A stretch of 64,000 nt of DNA, taken from assembly GCA_017562135.1 (NCBI GenBank), contig QEYB01001312.1:372001-436000 (forward strand), given 5' to 3'. The position numbers were made by a program, and so were the translations under genes. Numbering within the stretch: position 1 is the first letter of the stretch; the number at the start of each line of letters is the position of its first letter. The notes beneath the pieces were generated by a model. That model was not told the DNA's origin and searched no databases. It saw only the letters and a list, made by a program, of their open reading frames with translations. Below are positions 60,801 to 64,000 of the stretch, in pieces. The stretch is from Dipylidium caninum. Its lineage: Eukaryota > Platyhelminthes > Cestoda > Cyclophyllidea > Dipylidiidae.

Positions 60801-63800
60801 GGCGGAGATAATTTGCTCTGACATTTGACTGATCACTTCGTGCACGAGGGCAGGGGGGGGGGCAGGCGCCTCAGCACCCAACGCATAACTCCATCCATCA
60901 TCTCCTCTGTCGTCACCGGGTTGTTCCTCCTTCGAGGGTGCTCCCCTCTTACCACCTTGCGTAACCGGCGACTCGCATGAAGTCAATTTTGGCGTCGTTC
61001 CACTGGCCCTCGCAACTGCTTTCGTCCAGAAGGTCGCCTGACGGTCCCGTCGCGCGTCCATGTCGTCTTCATGCCACGCGGTGCAAAGCACCTTCGATTG
61101 CCAGTCAGCATCGGCCAAACGGGATTTCTCTTTGCACACCGCAACGGGGATGACTCCCGAGACTTTCTGTCTGATGAGACGGCAAACCAGGCGTCCGTCC
61201 TGCTCCGAGGTTGGCCCATCCGCCGGACGTTAACGAGTATAGAGGCAAGACGACGGTGTTTTACCCCCCCCCCCCCTCCCTCCTTGACATTTGCACCCGC
61301 CTAATTGGCCGGGGAAGTTGACAGTTCGCTGGCCAGCCGTCCGTATTCGCGAGCGGAGAGCGGTTCTTTAGCCTTATATGTGGGCGGAATTCCCAAATCG
61401 GGCCCAAACAGTGTGCCCATTTGAGCCAATGGAGGGCAATCAATCCCTCGCAGTCGGGAGACTTTTCGGCCAAAATCTAAGTTCCCCAATGCTAATGGAG
61501 ACGAGATACCTGATCGCTGCCAGTTGACACGCCTGGTGACTCACCTGGACAGCCACCGACGGTCTGTCGACGGTCGGAGGACGCATCACCCTGGTGGGGA
61601 GTGAAGTTGAAATGAGGCCGCTGTCGGCCACTGCAGTCGCCTCGTCGCACCTCCTTCCTCGGGCTCGCCGCGAGCAAGCGCAAACTCGGCCTGACCGGCG
61701 CTGGCTTTGCCCAGTCTGCACGCCTTGTCGCGGTGAAGGGCGGGAGAAGACGGAGGCCGTGGAAGATACCACTCACTGTGGATATAAACTGCCGTCAGTC
61801 GCCACGGCTGGGACTCCTGAACTCGAGGCGCTGCGGAGGATAAGAGGCCTCCCCCGTGGACAATATCGGACGAGTGATGTAAAAGCGAGCACTTTTCGGC
61901 ATGGCATTGGCAATTTAGCTGAAAAACCTCTTTCTCGGAATCGGCTCACCTCACTCCGGCCGCGGTCCGGCAGTAGAGGCGCACGCTCGGGCTGCCCCCG
62001 ACCAGCGCCACGCCTCTGGCTGCGAGGCCTGCACGGAGCCGCAAGAAGCCGGCAATTCAGTGAATGCACTTTGCGCAAGACGAGGGCGCGAAAAATGACG
62101 TCCCACGGCCGGCGTCTGCCCTCCGCGGTGCCTGCGTCGCAGGACGTTTCAACGCCGCACTCTCGCTGCTCTCGGGTGCTTGTGCGTCGGACGGCGGCAG
62201 CTTCCTCGTGCTGAAGTGAGCCGGCGCACCTCATGGACGGGCATGGGGCGGAAAATCCTGAAGCAGAAGGGGAGCCCTCCGGTCCTAACAAATTACCTCA
62301 ACTAGCCGCGGTGGAGACGCAGTGGACCGACAGGAAGAAGGTTTTTACTCCACTCCCCCGTTCCGCAGTCCCCTTCTTCCTCGCGCGGCAGACAGAGCAG
62401 GCAAAAATTCCTCTGCTCTACGCCATTGGCAGCCGCTGTTTCTAGAGATGGTACAGAAGCTGGAGGCCGCACAGAAGGCGAGACGCTCTGCTGACACGAG
62501 GGTGTTGCCGAAGACATCGCCTCTTCTCGACGCTCGGTCTAGCCGAGCTGACCGTAACGACACAGACGAGCAAATGGCCGGTGCGGCCCCCTTCAACTGC
62601 AATGGAGGTTATCTACCGCTCAAATTCCAGTCGTCTCGGTCACCCCTCGACAGGGCGCTGCCCCCGTCGCGGAATGCGGCGCGGCACATGGGCGAGAGGC
62701 CGAAACACCACCGTTCCTCGGCCGAGTGTGAGTCGACCTCCGCACAGAGGCTCGCATGGCTGCCTCTCAGGCCGCATTGACCACGGACTTCGTTAGGGGC
62801 CTGAGCCTCTTATGGTTTGTGCGCGGCTTCGCGTTTCGTCTCCAGTGCCTTGTTCACTGCGAAACAAACACTGAGAGCCAACCACGAAGCGGGTTTTGCC
62901 CACACCAGAAAAAATTGCTGTGTGTGATGATGGGGAGAAAGGTGCCCCACGAGGCCCGTGTCTGTTGGACGACATCAACCGGTCCTCCGTTTGCACACTT
63001 CGTTCGTAGTCGCCGGGGCGGAGAGTGCAAATTCCCATCATTCGTGACATTTTGCCTTGACGTCGCCCGCTTTTTCACTCCTCACTTGTGGAAGTATATT
63101 TCTATCCCCGTTTCTGCCTCCGAGGGTTTCCTTTGAAGGCAGGCCAGCTTTTAGAAGCAAATCCCTATCCGTAAATAGCTTGGTTCTCTGGGGAGTGGCT
63201 CGGAGCCTGCAGCGCCTCTGCCGGTGGCGTCTCCGTTTGACAGGTGACGGAATGACCTCGGCTGCTTATCCGCTTTACCCGGGCGTGAAAAAGCTGTTGG
63301 TCGGACCGACGAAGTCGTCAGGTGGGAACAGAGCAGCTCTGTTTACCCGCGTCCAGCCCATAACTTGGTCGAGCGATGAGGGACCTCGAGTTTGCCTTCC
63401 TAAGACAGTCTGCGCCACTTCCGTTGATCGACGTGTTCGGGAGCTTTCAACACAAGTCGACGGTGCCATCTCGACACTGCGGTTTTGTGCTCGATACGAC
63501 GGTTTCCCCAACATCCCACCTCGGCGTTGTGGCGTCTCCCGACCGTGTTTGCCTTTGGTGCAGCAAGATTTGTCTCCTGCGTTGACCAGACGCGCAGGGT
63601 CGAGGAAGATTTGCAAAACGCGTGAGTTGTTGGCTGGGAGACGACAAGGCCGACGAGTCACTGAACTACAGCGATCGTCCCGACGCCTCTTCACCGCGAA
63701 CTTACTCTTCTGCTCAAGCTAAAATTTCGCGCTTCGGCTATTACGGCCACGGGCAACCCAGGTCGGCGTATGAACTCCTCCCCACTCCGGCTGCTTCGTC

Positions 63801-64000
63801 TTTCCAAGCCGCACCCACTTTCACCCGTCTGACGAGTGAACACCGAATGGGGAGGATGAGATGTCTCAGCTGGACACGACAGCACTGCCGTCACCGCGGT
63901 GCGCGCGGCCTTCTCTCCTGTCCGCTCTGTCGGTGAACGAGGCGTCCACGCATCTGCTCTTCGTCCTGTCGCCTCCACGGTCTGCCCCTGGCGCGGAATC
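57863..64000. other. GC-rich region without recognisable genes
   Basis: Many open frames of 100-220 codons occur on both strands, but their composition (Arg, Ala, Pro, Gly, Ser) and overlap in several frames are what GC-rich non-coding DNA gives. No domain, transposon protein or consistent splice series was found. A C13 run lies at 61264-61276. It may be intergenic or a long intron of a neighbour to the right. Confidence 0.5.

Noticed and set aside
61594..62214. 206-codon plus-strand frame
   Set aside because: Arg/Ser/Thr-rich, antisense frame equally open (61773-62291), no motif and no supporting splice sites.

Overview
The window is nuclear DNA of an animal. It carries five multi-exon genes whose GT-AG introns run from 30 bp to about 2 kb. 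Many introns of 30-47 bp sit beside kilobase introns, and the orthologues are divergent. This looks most like a parasitic flatworm (tapeworm or fluke), but that is inferred from gene architecture and not proven. No operon, CRISPR array, tRNA or rRNA was seen. Base composition is a mosaic: roughly 1-29 kb, 40.2-46.5 kb and 57.7-64 kb are GC-rich, while 30-40 kb and 46.8-57.7 kb are AT-rich.

Layout: (1) 1535-13641 (+), the 3' part of a Mi-2/CHD4-type chromatin remodeller, from chromodomain 2 to the C-terminus; PHD fingers and chromodomain 1 lie off the left edge, and one intron holds a decayed mariner-type transposase. (2) 18234-34707 (-), a neuropathy target esterase (PNPLA6/7, Swiss cheese) gene with cyclic-nucleotide-binding-like domains and a patatin domain. 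The exon with the catalytic Asp is present twice in tandem, same length and phase, which suggests mutually exclusive splicing. (3) about 34790-35344 (-), possible exons of an unrecognised small gene. (4) 35825-37761 (-), a short NOP53 ribosome-biogenesis factor. (5) 39313-45315 (+), an STKLD1-like pseudokinase with a helical C-terminal half. (6) 46471-56705 (-), BAG6 (Scythe/BAT3), from its ubiquitin-like domain to its conserved C-terminus. (7) 57.7-64 kb, GC-rich DNA with many open frames but no recognisable gene.

Mi-2 and NTE converge tail to tail, with candidate poly(A) signals about 250 bp apart. NOP53 and STKLD1 diverge from an AT-rich gap of about 1.5 kb. STKLD1 and BAG6 again converge. 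The genes are not functionally linked: nucleosome remodelling, phospholipid deacylation at the ER, 60S biogenesis, an orphan pseudokinase and protein triage are neighbours only by position. Exon limits were read by eye from splice consensus, reading phase and family similarity. They agree across nearly all junctions; the uncertain ones are flagged.
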